Shown piece by piece: positions 10,236-24,300 of a stretch of 64,000 nucleotides of DNA. The stretch's first letter is position 1, and each line of letters opens with the position of its first letter. The stretch lies in the NCBI GenBank assembly GCA_965153355.1, contig OZ231127.1, forward strand, positions 41,974,001-42,038,000, in the 5' to 3' direction. The stretch comes from Flaccisagitta enflata. Lineage: Eukaryota; Chaetognatha; Sagittoidea; Aphragmophora. The notes under the pieces are model-generated. The model saw nothing but the letters and a program-made list of their open reading frames with translations. It was not told where the DNA came from and ran no database searches. The position numbers and the translations under genes were made by a program.

Positions 10236-12558
10236 TTTGTAGAGACATTTGTAGAGACATTTGTAGAGACATTTGTAGAGACATTTGTAGAGACATTTGT
10301 AGAGACATTTGTAGAGACATTTGTAGAGACATTTGTAGAGACATTTGTAGAGACATTTGTAGAGACATTTGTAGAGACATTTGTAGAGACATTTGTAGAG
10401 ACATTTGTAGAGACATGTGTAGAGACATGTGTAGAGACATGTGTAGAGATATTTGTAGAGATATTTGTAGAGATATTTGTAGAGACATTTGTAGAGATAT
10501 TTGTAGAGACATTTGTAGAGACATTTGTAGAGATATTTGTAGAGACATTTGTAGAGACATTTGTAGAGACATTTGTAGAGATATTTGTAGAGATATTTGT
10601 AGAGATATTTGTAGAGACATTTGTAGAGATATTTGTAGAGATATTTGTAGAGATATTTGTAGAGATATTTGTAGAGATATTTGTAGAGATATTTGTAGAG
10701 ATATTTGTAGAGATATTTGTAGAGATATTTGTAGAGATATTTGTAGAGATATTTGTAGAGATATTTGTAGAGATATTTGTATTGATATTTGTATTGATAT
10801 TTGTAGAGATATTTGTAGAGATATTTGTAGAGATATTTGTAGAGATATTTGTAGAGATATTTTTAGAGATATTTTTAGAGATATTTGTAGAGATATTTTT
10901 AGAGATATTTGTAGAGATATTTGTAGAGATATTTGTAGAGATATTTGTAGAGATATTTGTAGAGATATTTGTATTAAAACTTGTATTGATATTTGTAGAG
11001 ATATTTGTATTAAAACTTGTATTGATATTTGTAGAGATATTTGTAGAGATATTTGTAGAGATATTTGTAGAGATATTTGTAGAGATATTTGTAGAGATAT
11101 TTGTAGAGATATTTGAAGAGATATTTGTAGAGATATTTGTATAAAAACTTGTAGAGACATTTGTAGAGACATTTGTAGAGATATTTGTAGAGATATTTGT
11201 AGAGATATTTGTATTAAAACTTGTATTGATATTTGTAGAAATATTTGTAGAGACATTTGTAGAGATATTTGTAGAGATATTTGTAGAGATATTTGTAGAG
11301 ATATTTGTAGAGATATTTGTATTAAAACTTGTATTGATATTTGTAGAGATATTTGTAGAGATATTTGTAGAGATATTTGTAGAGATATTTGTATCAAAAC
11401 TTGTATTGATATTTGTAGAGATATTTGTAGAGATATTTGTAGAGATATTTGTAGAGATATTTGTATTAAAACTTGTATTGATATTTGTAGAAATATTTGT
11501 AGAGATATCTGTAGAGATATTTGTAGAGATATTTGTAGAGATATTTGTAGAGATATTTGTAGAGATATTTGTAGAGATATTTGTAGAGATATTTGTAGAG
11601 ATATTTGTAGAGATATTTGTAGAGATATTTGTAGAGATATTTGTAGAGATATTTGTATTAAAACTTGTATTGATATTTGTAGAGATATTTGTAGAGATAT
11701 TTGTAGAGATATTTGTAGAGATATTTGTAGAGATATTTGTATTAAAACTTGTATTGATATTTGTAGAGATATTTGTAGAGATATTTGTAGAGATATTTGT
11801 AGAGATATTTGTAGAGATATTTGTAGAGATATTTGTATTAAAACTTGTATTGATATTTGTAGAGATATTTGTAGAGATATTTGTAGAGATATTTGTATTA
11901 AAACTTGTATTGATATTTGTAGAGATATTTGTAGAGATATTTGTAGAGATATTTGTAGAGATATTTGTAGAGATATTTGTAGAGATATTTGTATTAAAAC
12001 TTGTATTGATATTTGTAGAGATATTTGTAGAGATATTTGTAGAGATATTTGTAGAGATATTTGTAGAGATATTTGTAGAGATATTTGTAGAGATATTTGT
12101 AGAGATATTTGTAGAGATATTTGTAGAGATATTTGTATTAAAATTTGTATTGATATTTGTAGAGATATTTGTAGAGATATTTGTAGAGATATTTGTAGAG
12201 ATATTTGTAGAGATATTTGTAGAGATATTTGTATTAAAACTTGTATTGATATTTGTAGAGATATTTGTAGAGATATTTGTAGAGATATTTGTAGAGATAT
12301 TTGTAGAGATATTTGTAGAGATATTTGTAGAGATATTTGTATTAAAACTTGTATTGATATTTGTAGAGATATTTGTAGAGATATTTGTAGAGATATTTGT
12401 AGAGATATTTGTAGAGATATTTGTAGAGATATTTGTAGAGATATTTGTAGAGATATCTGTATTAAAACTTGCATTGATATTTGTAGAGATATTTGTAGAG
12501 ATATTTGTAGAGATATTTGTAGAGATATTTGTAGAGATATTTGTAGAGATATTTGTAT
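10236..12558. repeat. 2.3-kb 12-bp satellite TTTGTAGAGATA
   Basis: An almost uninterrupted array of a 12-bp unit. The first 250 bp use TTTGTAGAGACA; the rest is mainly TTTGTAGAGATA. From about 10970 to the end, a variant block (TTTGTATTAAAACTTGTATT) recurs every 4-15 units and forms a higher-order pattern. Because the unit is four codons long, five of six frames stay open over hundreds of codons. These frames are artefacts of the repeat. Confidence 0.95.
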
Positions 12559-12629
12559 CAAATCTGTGAAACAGATCCATCCATATTGGACTGACTGATC
12601 AACTTTCTAACCCGATGCAGTACTTATGG

Positions 12630-13335
12630 TTTTAACTTAGTTGACTTTCCTCTAAACATTCTGGTTGACTTCCATATCAGCTTTGAAATACTTTCTGGTT
12701 GACTTATTTGGTTGACTTCTTTTATACTTTCAAGTTGACTTTCATATCAGCCAGGAGATACTTTCGGTTGACTCGTTTGGTTGACTTTTCTCTTAACATT
12801 CTGGTTGACTTCCATATCAGCTTTGAAATACCTTCTGGTTGACTTATTCGGTTGACTTCTTTTATACATTCAAGTTGACTTTCATATCAGCCAGGAGATA
12901 CTTTCGGTTGACTTGTTTGGTTGACTTTTCTCTTAACATTCTGGTTGACTTCCATATCAGCTTTGAAATACCTTCTGGTTGACTTATTTGGTTGACTTCT
13001 TTTATACATTCAAGTTGACTTTCATATCAGCCAGGAGACACTTTCGGTTGACTAGTTTGGTTGACTTTCATTTATATATTCTTGTTGACTGTCATATCAG
13101 AGTTTTGGTTGACTCCTTGGCTGACTTTGTTCCCTACATTTTGGTTGACTCTCGTATCAGCCATGAAATACTTTCCAGTTGACATATTAGATTGACTTTT
13201 TTGGTTGACTTTCTTCTATACATTCCGGTTGACTTATTTTATCAACTTGTTTGGTTGACGTTTTGGTTGACTATAAACTGGCTGACTCTCTTACACAATC
13301 TGGTTGACTTACGTATCAGCCAGGAGATACTTTCA
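12630..13335. repeat. GGTTGAC tandem array, 139-bp higher-order unit
   Basis: The motif GGTTGACTTCCATATCAGC recurs at about 12662, 12801 and 12940, giving a 139-bp period, with GGTTGACTT sub-units inside. The 3' part is more diverged. It shares the core heptamer with the array at 1-3700, on the other side of the 12-bp satellite. Confidence 0.85.
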
Positions 13336-13394
13336 AGCTTTTTAAGAGATTAAGTCCAGAGTGAGATATTCATCAATTTGTTCCCCCTACATAA

Positions 13395-15090
13395 ATAAGC
13401 TAATATCTCATAAACCAGACTTCAGATTTAATTCGAATTTTGCAGGGCTTATTTATTTACTACCCTCTACATGCTTATCAAATTAGAAAAAAATTCACAT
13501 ACCTTTACTACCCTTTGCCTATGTAAATTGCCTAAGTCCTAGCAACATACTACTACATAAATAAACTAATATCTCATAAACCAGACTTCAGATTTAATTC
13601 GAATTTTGCAGGGGTTGTTTATTTACTACCCTCTACTTGTATACCAAATTAAAAAAAAATTCATAAACCTTTACTACCCTCTACCTATGTGACATGTGCA
13701 ACAATTCATCCTAGAAAACTCATACAATTACCAAAATCAAAATAAAATAAAAATCTAAAGAAAAATTGAAAAGAATATGGACATTTATATAGTGTAAGCT
13801 TCCATTACATACACATACATACCTAAAATATGGTTTTTTGAAACACTATCAAAATTCCTTAGGTATATACTTTTTACTAAATGTATCATATTTTTCCTAT
13901 CTTAAAAACTTTTTTTGTGTATTTTATGAGATACAATTTATTTTAGGGTAAGGGTATTGTTAGAGCTGTCTTCTGGCATTGATCGGGACCATCAACTCAG
14001 CCCAAATTTGGTTAAAATTTTACCTAATAGAAAAAAGGGGGGCCAGGTGTCCGCATTCCCCCAGTCGAGTCCCTTAAAACTATTAGGGGGGTGGGATATA
14101 GGTGAATTTCTACTATACTTGGTTAAGGTTATTTTCATTTCTTAGTGATTAAAGGGAAAAAGCCTTCATCTTCAGAGAAGATATATCATGGGATGATAGG
14201 TCTCCATGAGGGGTAAAAAGTTTTTGTACATGTCCAAAAAAAGAAAAAAATTTTTTTGAAAATATAATTAATAATACAACAAACCACCCAGCTTCTGGTC
14301 ATCAGTTGGAGTCCTGTACCCAAAAAAAGGGTTTCGCCCCATATATACATATATATAAATTTATATATATGTATATAATCTCCAAGACCCAAGTACAGGT
14401 GGGGCACACTTACTTCAAAAGTGTCCTTCACTGCATGGTTTGAAGAGATTTTGAAAATCACCAGGAAAGCACTATGATATCATTAAGAAATAATGCTTTT
14501 CCCAATCATTTTCAAAACCTTTTATTATAGGAAAAATTTCTTTTTATTTTTTAAAAAATATTATTTTATCAATATTATGCAAAAAAAATACATAAAAAAT
14601 TGAGGGGCGTTATTGTAAACTCCTTCCTCATTAATTATTTTTGTTAAATTACTGGTGTTTGACTATGGTCTGCGACAAGTAGGTCAAAAGAGTCTCATAG
14701 CCTCCCACCAAAAAAAATTAGTGAAATACACTTTTTAAAAAATCTTCCAAATTAGGAATATTATATTTTGTCAAAATATCCTGTTCGTTTCTAAAAAATC
14801 TTGATGTTAATTTTTTTAATTCATATAAAACGCTTAAGTCCCAGCTAAATATTACTACAAAAATAATAGGCAAAGGGTAATAAAAGTTAATGAATTTTTT
14901 TGAAAATTGGTGCACAAGCTCCTATTGACCTATAAACAACACCAGCAAAGTTTCATAAAATTCTGAAGTCTGGTTCCAAAAATATCAAGGGTTTTAAACA
15001 GACAAACAGACAGACACACAGACAGACAGACAGACTACACATCACTGCTACTTCATAGTCACCGACGAAAACTGTTCGTCGGGGACAAAA
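13395..15090 (+). mobile_element. Hairpin-tailed element, type III copy A
   Basis: It contains tandem-like blocks of about 160 bp with ATCTCATAAACCAGACTTC and TTTACTACCCTCTAC, a (CAGA)n tract at about 15000-15035, and CATAGTC. It ends in a perfect 8-bp stem (15062-15069 with 15075-15082, CCGACGAA/TTCGTCGG) and an A-run. A long stretch (about 13660-14540) is nearly identical to 21640-22510 of copy B. The 5' end is not clear. No transposase is seen. Its 3' end lies about 28 bp from the last LST-2 exon found. Confidence 0.7.
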
Positions 15091-15117
15091 AAAAAAGTGT
15101 AGTGCTCAATCGCTCAC

Positions 15118-17293
15118 CCTTCCACAGTTTCTGCAATGATGTCTCCGACGAATGAGGGTGAAGCGATTGTTGCATTGATTGCAAAGGGCCACCTCGTCAT
15201 CGGGTATCCACGTTGGAGGTGAAATTGACGATGACGCCGCTGTGCAACGAAGAACGAATGTGATAGCATGTGATAAAGCCAAAAACAACTGATAACAACT
15301 TAACCTACAATTCATTAATAAGCAGATTGATCTCGTTAAAAAGCTTTAAAACAACAGTCCTCGACTGTAGTCTATTTGGTGTCCGACCCGGCTACTCAGT
15401 CTGACCCGGCTACTCAGTCTGACCCGGCTACTCAGTCTGACCCGGCTACTCAGTCTGACCCGGCTACTCAGTCTGACCCGGCTACTCAGTCTGACCCGGC
15501 TACTCAGTCTGACCCGGCTACCCATTGCATACCTTAATGTCAAAAAAAAAAAAAAACAATTCAAAAAAAAAATTTTTTTTCAAAAAAAATTTTAAAAAAA
15601 AATTATTTTTTTTCAAAAAAAGAAAAAAAATTTTTTTTTCAAAAAAAAAAAAACAAAAATTAAAAAAAAACAAAAATTAAAAAAAAAAATTTCTAAAGTC
15701 CAGGAAATAATGTTACTAGATACATCATAAATACCCTTATATTTTCTTAACCAATACTCAGAATTCAGTGAAATCTTGCAGGGGAGCTTTAATTGATGCA
15801 ATGAACCTTCACAACGAGTTTGAACAACATTGGTGAACCTTTACTACCCTTCCCCTATGTAAATTGCACAAGTCTAGGAATTAATATTACTTGCAAAATA
15901 CCCTAATATCTTCTAAACCAATACTCAGAATTGTCTAAAACCTTGCAGGGGAGCTTTAATTGGTGCAATGAACCTTCACAACAAGTTTGAACAACATTGG
16001 TGAACCTTTCCTACCCTTCCCCTATGAAAATTGCAAAAGTCCAGGAATTGATAATACTACAAAAATAATAGGCAAAGGGTATTAAATATTTATGAATGTT
16101 GTTGAAAGTTGGTACACAGGATAGTAATGCTCTAAAAATAACACTGACCAAGTTTCATCCACATCTGAGTACTGGTTCCCAAGTTTTTAAGGGTTGAGAC
16201 GAACAACGACGGCTTACTACACGATCAGTGCTATGTTATAGTCCTCGACGTAAACTGTTCGTCGAGGACAAAAAGGGCTATTCGAACGGACACGCGACTC
16301 AAGAACTTGCTATGTCGGTCGGTCCGTCCGTCCATCGGTCGGTCACTAATTTATTTTCCGAGGTTTTCTGCTTCTGCCAACCCGTCCGCGATGGGGGGGG
16401 GGGGGGGGGGAGAGAGAAAAGGAATGTGTACGGCCTTGCTTTAAATGAGACCAATCTAGGGTGAGTAGCACAATTTGTTTATGAGAAGCACAATTCCAAA
16501 TTGGATCCCTCTTTTTAAGAGTTCGATTATTCACAGCCAAAATGGAAATACAAAGTCAACGATACGCTTGTTATTTGTTACCTTGATTTGATTGATGAGA
16601 TGGAGATTCTTCGATGGGCAATGGGAAAAGGGAGGGAAGGGTCAAAGATGAAGATTCTTCTTGCTCATCCTCGTACTCAACTTCCTCCAAGAGTCTTTCC
16701 TGCGCCTCCAACGCCTCCTCTACCGAAGAACTCTCCGACGCAGTCTTGGCTGCGTTGGCTTCCTCTTCTTTCGCCTCTTCTTCATACTCTTCCTCTTCAT
16801 CTTGAGAGGCGTTGATTTGAAAGACGACTTTAAGGATGGCACGAAGGTCTGTGGCGAAGTTACTCTGAAGCTGGTCAGCGACTCCTACGAGTAAGGGATA
16901 CACCAACGTGTGAGGGAAGATAGGAGGACAGAAAAAAGAACTTTTAGTTTGAACAGAAGATAGGTAGAAAGACTGAAAACAAGGCCAAGTAAAGGCCAAT
17001 GAGTGCGCCTCGCTTGATTAACAATTTTTGAATGAACGTTTTCGATGAATGAATGAATGGATTCATGAATGAATGAATTCATGAATGAATGAATGAATGA
17101 ACTAATGAATGAATGAATGAATGAATGGATGAATTTGGTAAGGCATGAAAGGTGATAGGAATGAAGAAATACGTCAGAATCAGCCGTTTTGTACATTTCA
17201 AACGTTTGCGTGACCGACCGACCAACCATCCAACGGACATGACCTCTTATAGTAGTGCGAGGACGTACTCAAAAAGAGATGGAAAGGTAGAGC

Positions 17294-17324
<31 letters not shown>

Positions 17325-20300
17325 AGAGAAAGAGAAAGAGAAAGAGAAAGAAGAAGAAGAAGAAGAAGAAGAAGAAGAAGAAGAAGAAGAAGAAGAAGAA
17401 GAAGAAGGAAAGAAAGAAAAAAGATCAAGCAAACAACCAATCCATGCGATAGAAAATAGAATCTGACAAGCAGACTGCCTAATAGATTTATTCTGCTCCA
17501 CATCTCTCTTATTCTCAATTCAATCTTTTTTTTCCCTGTTCTTAATCAAAACACTGCCTCCTGGATTTTTGCCTTCACAGTTTTTCAACAAATTAAAAGC
17601 GATTCTAATGATAAATTGGAATCACTAATCTTAGCTTGACATTTTAACATGACTACACTGTTTTTTAGGTGCGCCAACGCACCTCTATAAGAGGCTCTGT
17701 AATCAAGTCCATCCGTCCATCTATCCGTCCGTCCATCCGTTATGCTGGAAGTCGGGTAAAATGACTGAAATCCCTCAAATCCATTTTGTTTATCAGTCTC
17801 TTCCAACATCAACTCGGGATAGGTCAGAGCTTTCATCAACTTGGGATTGGACTCCTAGAGCTTTGGATTGTTGAAGTTAAAGAACAAGGGATGGAGCTAG
17901 GGATAAATAACGCAAGATGCACAGTCATGTTCGCGCAAGGCTCTGTCCGTCGGTCCGTCGCGTTGGTTAGTTCGTCACGCTGCACTGGAGTGTGGACAAA
18001 TTTAATCTTTGCAGCTTCGTCACCTCGTATTCTCTTCCGGTGACTAAGTCCGTTGGTGGGTGGGTACTTCGGTCCGTCCACGATTTTTAGATGCGTCCTC
18101 GCATCTCTATAAGAGGGTGTGTCCCTTGGTCGGTCTGTCTGTCTGGTACGCGAAATTTCTAAAGGCGATTTTTGGATGTTTTCTCTTCATATCTGATACC
18201 ACATACATCTTTAAATCATAATTTGTGTCTCTTCATGTGTTCATGTCTCTTCATTTCTCCTTATGTTACAGTAGATGTCGTCTAGACTTGGAAATACGGG
18301 GGAGCTCATGGCCTGAGCATTAGTTCAGTGAGGGGACTGATATTTTGCTGGTGTAATCTATAGACCCTAAGGGGTTGACGATGGGGTGTGGCGTCCCCCT
18401 ATGGCTAACATGAGGAAAAAAACTTTCAGTATAAAATTTTGGGATCAATCATTTTTTTGGCAAAATTTCAGCTTCATCTATTTGCTTAAATTGCAAAACC
18501 AGCCCGAGATTCGAACCTGGAACCTTTGAATAAATAAACTGGTCAGGTTAAAACGAGGACTAATTCTGAGCATCGTCATGCGGCCGAAAAACCCTTACTC
18601 TCCACTAATGTAGAACTGTTATCGCTTCTTCTACTGAATTGCATATGGCTACAAAGGTTGGGTGACATACATAACTATCTGGTGTACCCAACGAAACCAA
18701 TTTTTGCCACGCCAACTACCCCTATGGGGTAAAAAATAGGGGTAGAAGGGTGTATTTTGGCCTGTCCCGATTCTGTCCCTGCAAGCATAATGCAACTTTA
18801 ACCAATCAAGAAATGTCAATGGGGGTCATCCTATAGCTTGTAAGCAATCACTATCAATCCATTGATATGTGTAGAAAGTTTCAATTCAATGTTTTAACTG
18901 TAGGATGACAAAAAATAATGTTGAAGTATAGTACTCTCCCCCTTTATTTTTTGGCATTTTTCACTCAAAATTAAGGAGGTAGAGAGTTTTTTTTTATAAA
19001 CCTATCATTCTCAAAACATTAAGCACATTTTCTTTTTTCATTGCATTACCGACTAATTGAAGGACCTTTCCTCTAATTTTCAAGGATTTTTTCCATTTCA
19101 TTTTGGAGAAATCAACATTTTCCTGAAGCGTTACAATTCAGGGGTGCTCGTCGTTGAAGCTGTCACACTTGTGTCACACTATGATTCATACTATCCCATG
19201 GCATAGCAACATGATTGACGGAAAATCGATTTCCATGACAGGAAAGAGGGTCAAATTCTGTACAAGCATGCAAAATTTCAAGTCTTAACTACAATTCGTT
19301 TGGTCACAGTGAAATTCTAAAGTTGATCACCACAAAAATAAGAATTGAATTGTAACGCTCGCCGACCAAGCCTCGTAGTTAATTCTTTGTTTCCACACAG
19401 CGCTTCTCACACAAATGCGCGATGCTTTTAAGTTTTAATTTGGTAAAATTACTCAAAATTCAAATTCGCATATCTCAGGAACTATCTGAGCTAGCCCTAT
19501 GAAATTTTGCATGGTTGGTATCTGGATTAAGAGGGTCCTTTGCCTAAAATCTGATGCGACCTAAAGAATGTCGAGCAGTCCAACCAGACCAACTAGCCTA
19601 CCAGATGAAAAAATGAAAAAATTGCATAACTTCTAAAATAATTGTCCGATCTGGTTGAAATTTTGCATGAAGCTTCCTTTAAAGATTCCTCATCACTGGC
19701 ATGAAGAAAAGCTTGGGGAAAAAATCTTTCTACCAACAGCCCACCCAGCCAGAAATGGTACTTATAGAGATTTTTTTAAAAAACCAAAAAAATTCAAAAA
19801 AATTTTCAGAAACATGATAACGCACGTTTGCTTGAACGTTATCAATAAGAATTTTACTGTCATATTGATTTCTTGATTGTATTTAGCTAAATTTTCTAGT
19901 AATAAAATTGCCAACAATATGTATATAAGCCTAATTTGCATGAAAAATGAGCTTACTTAAGAAAACCCATGAATGGATTCATACGTAAAAATTGGTAAGC
20001 TACATGATGATGTATGGTTTTGTTTAATTTTCAAACATGTAAAATTGATGAATTTCATCCCGTCCAAGGTCGGCTAAGCGTGACACCAGTCCGAGATAAG
20101 TCGAGTGAGTTACCCACTAGACTAATTCCGGCATCTGTTCATGTTAAGCGAATTTGATTAAGTAAATTCAAGAGAATTTTCTATCCACAGAGCTGTCATA
20201 CCCCATCGTCAACTCTATAGGACATAAGCATTATACACACACAGTTTCATTTTATTTGCATAAACGGTAATTAAGATATGAGGGCCCCCAAATCTCCAAG

Positions 20301-21253
20301 TATAGACAACATCTACTGTACTTCTCGTCTTCTCATGTCTTGATATCTTACATCGAACATCAACAGGACGCATCTACACTTTTTTTTTTTTATAAGAGAC
20401 AACTTTTTTGAAATCAGCCTGAGTGTTCTTAATTTTTCAGCCGTTTTCAGCCTGAAATTCTCTTAAAGTGTTCTTAATTTCTTCGGTGTTTACAAATATA
20501 TAAATTGTATAAAAATACCTTATTTATAACAATTGTATCTTAAACTTGATAATCATCATGTTTGTTTTTTTTAAATGCCTGTTTTATAGGCAAATTAGAA
20601 AAAGAAGTTATTTTTTAATGATAATAAACTTATATTTCTGAAAAATTTGAATACAATTCATGTTTTAAATAAGATACTAAAAAAAAAGTTCTTTTTAAAA
20701 TGGCCAAGACTAAATCTCAGCCTGGGCTGTTTCTTAATTTGTTCTTAAAATTTTGGCAAATCTCAGGCTCATGTCTCTTATAAACTGGTCTCTTATAAAA
20801 AAGCAAAAAGTACAGTCTGACTGGGGACTGTAATTTTTGAGTTTTCGTCATGTAAACGCGACTGAAAGATACACTACAAAAAAATTTCAAAAAAAAATTT
20901 CAGAAAAAAATTTCAAAAAAAACAATTTCAAAAAAAAAAAAAAATTTCAAATAAAAATTTTCAAAAAAAAATTTCAAAAAAAAAAAAAAAAAAAAATTCA
21001 AAAAAAAAAAATTTCAAAAAAATTTTTTTTTTAAAAAATAATTGATGTCCATGATGGCATGCATACCTTACAGTCCATGACGGCATACCTTAAAGTCCAT
21101 GACGGCATACCTTTAAGTCCATGACGGCATACCTTAAAGTCCATGACGGCACACCTTAAAGTCCATGACGGCACACCTTGAACATTAAACACTGAAGTCC
21201 AAGAAGGCAAACCTTGGTCCTTAGAGTCCTTGACGCGCTGTCTCTGTGTATCT

Positions 21254-21332
<79 letters not shown>

Positions 21333-24300
21333 CCCACAACAGTTATATATTACTACATAAAACAGTTTATATCTCATAAACCAGACTTCAGATTTAAATC
21401 GAATTTTTGCAGGAGTTTCTTAATTGACATTATTTACCTGTTTACTAAGTTTTAAAAAATTCATAACTTTTACTCACCCTTGCCTAAGTAGAAAACCGTT
21501 TGGGTCCTAATAACATATTACCACATAAATAAGCTAATATCTCATAAACCAGACTTCAGATTTAATTCGAATTTTGCAGGGGTTATTCATTTACTACCCT
21601 CTACTTGTGTACCAAATTAGAAAAAAATTCACATACCTTTACTACCCTTTGCCTATGTGACATGTGCAACAATTCATCCTAGAAAACTCATACAATTACC
21701 AAAATCAAAATCAAATAAAAATCTAAAGAAAAATTGAAAAGAATATGGACATTTATATAGTGTAAGCTTCCATTACATACACATACATACCTAAAATATG
21801 GTTTTTTGAAACACTATCAAAATTCCTTAGGTATATACTTTTACTAAATGTACATTGTTTTTTTCTATCTTAAAACTTTAGTGTATTTTATGAGATACAA
21901 TTTATTTTAGGGTAAGGGTATTGTTAGAGCTGTCTTCTGGCATTGATCGGGACCATCAACTCAGCCCAAATTTGGCTAGAATTTTACCTAATAGAAATAA
22001 GGGGGCCAGGTGTCTGCATTCCCCTAGTCGAGTCCCTTAAATCTATTAGGGGGGTGGGATATAGGTGAATTTCTACTATATCTGGTTAAGGTTATTTTCA
22101 TTTCTTAGTGATTAAAGGGAAAAAAAGGCCTTCATCTTCAGAGAAGATATATCATGGGATGATAGGTCTCCATGAGGGGTAAAAAGTTTTTGTACATGTC
22201 CAAAAAAAGAAAAAAATTTTTTGAAAATATAATTAATAATACAACAAACCACCCAGCTTCTGGTCATCAGTTGGAGTCCTGTACCCAAAAAAAGGGTTTT
22301 GCCCCATATATACATATATATAAATTTATATAAATGTATATAATCTCCAAGACCCAAGTACAGGTGGGGCACACTTACTTCAAAAGTGTCCTTCACTGCA
22401 TGGTTTGAAGAGATTTTGAAAATCACCAGGAAAGCACTATGATATCATTAAGAAATCATGTTTTTCCCAATCATTTTCAAAACCTTTTATTATAGGAAAA
22501 ATTTCTTTTAATTTTTAAAAAAAATACTATTTTATCAATGTAAATTGCCTAAGTCCTAGCAACATACTACTACATAAATAAGCTAATATCTCATAAACCA
22601 GACTTCAGATTTAATTCGAATTTTGCAGGGTGTGTTCATTTACTACCCTCTACTTGTATACCAAATTAAAAAAAAATTCATAAACCTTTACTACCCTCTA
22701 CCTATGTAAACCACCTAAGTCCCAGCTAAATATTACTACAAAAATAATAGGCAAAGGGTAGTAAAAGTTAGTGAATTTTTATGAAAATTGGTACACAAGC
22801 TCCTATTGACCTATAAACAACACCAGCAAAGTTTCATGAAATTCTGAAGTCTGGTTCCAAAAATATGAGAGGGTTTTAAACAGACAGACAGACGACAGAC
22901 GACAGACTACACGATCAGGTCCATCACATAGTCCACCGACGAAAACTGTTCGTCGGGGACAAAAAAAGTGTATTGGACATCTCTTTGCCTTGTTTTTGTA
23001 ATTCTGAGGCTCGACGATTTTCTTTGTGATTGCAATTTTAAACACGTGTCTTTTGTTCTTTTCGTTCTCATTAATGTCATTTTCGAAAGAAATATTTCTG
23101 ACGCACGCGGCGTTGTTCTCATAAACTCGTTTCAACCGACTATGCAATCGAAAAGATTCTTTAACGAGCGGAACAGCTAAAGATAGTGAAATAGATCTAG
23201 ATACTTACCGGAAATGCAAACAAAGAGGCGATGCAGCATGTCCGCTTCGTCCTTGAATTTGAGCCTAAAGGACCAAAACAAGAAGTGATGAATTTTTCGA
23301 AACAGTTACTATGAATTGAGGCAACGAAAACTCTGATCGAAGGCACGATAAAAGACACAAATTTTCCTGACAAGTCAACTCACCTAGGATTCACTTTACG
23401 CGCTGCTATTCTGTCAATTATTCGGTCGGCGACAGATTCAACGGCATCCGAATCGTCGGAAGACGAGGTCAGTTCTTCAAGTTGTGAATCAGATCCCGAT
23501 TCCGTGGTCGTCGAAGAATCCGTCGATTGACGCCTCGAACGTGTCGAAGCTTTCAACTTGCTCCTCGCGCCATGTTCCGTCGCTTCTTCATCATCATCAT
23601 CATCATCTTCATCTTCATCCTGTTCCACTCCATCTCTTCCTCGCCCGCCCAAATTACATTCGGGGAAAGGCGATGCCGTTTCCGATTCAGCTATGGGAGA
23701 AGGCGATGCGAGTGAAGAAGGCGTTGGCGGTATATCGGGAGTCTTAGGAAAACGAGAGGATAAAGGCGTGTGGCCGCTCGGACGAGGATAAGGGCTCTCA
23801 CATTCCGGGGATAGGCATTTCTGAAATTGTAAGGTGCAAGGATAACAATCATTTGGATCATAGCCACAAGAAGAAGGCACGAGTAGGGGCTTCGCGAAAC
23901 TATCTGTCCGTCCATGCTTAGGTGCGGTACTATTTTTCGAAGAAACTGTCAGAAAGTTGATTTCTCTTCATACCTCCATTTTCGAGGCGGTGGTCGCGCG
24001 GCGATACGCATTTGCATCGTCCAGTTCCGACTCTGATTCGTCGGTCTCGTCGTCGTTTCCGTCATCGACATCATCGTCGTCGTCCTCGCTATCTGAGGAT
24101 ACAGTGACTTGGCTGTCACCCTCCTCCACTTTATCGCTATCATCGTCTTCGTCATCATCATGGTCACGAAGGCGGTTTCCACTACACGGAGACACGTCGT
24201 CTTCCAATCGATTTCGGGTTATTTCATCCTCATTGTCATAGTCTTCCTCATTTTGATTTCTGTTGCTATCACGCCATTCCCGCCAACTCTCACAGTTTTC

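Noticed and set aside
10145-12580. Open frames of 300-800 codons (for example NIST or VEIF repeats) in the 12-bp satellite
   Set aside because: The unit is a multiple of three without stop codons in five of six frames. The translations are exact tandem repeats on both strands with no start context or conserved domain.
15062-15090. Stem-loop plus A/T run as a rho-independent terminator
   Set aside because: This is eukaryotic DNA, and the same hairpin recurs at the ends of dispersed repeats, so it is a transposon terminus.
21255-21328. (GT)n as a telomere or Z-DNA regulatory site
   Set aside because: It is an ordinary dinucleotide microsatellite next to a transposable element. Nothing else supports a function.
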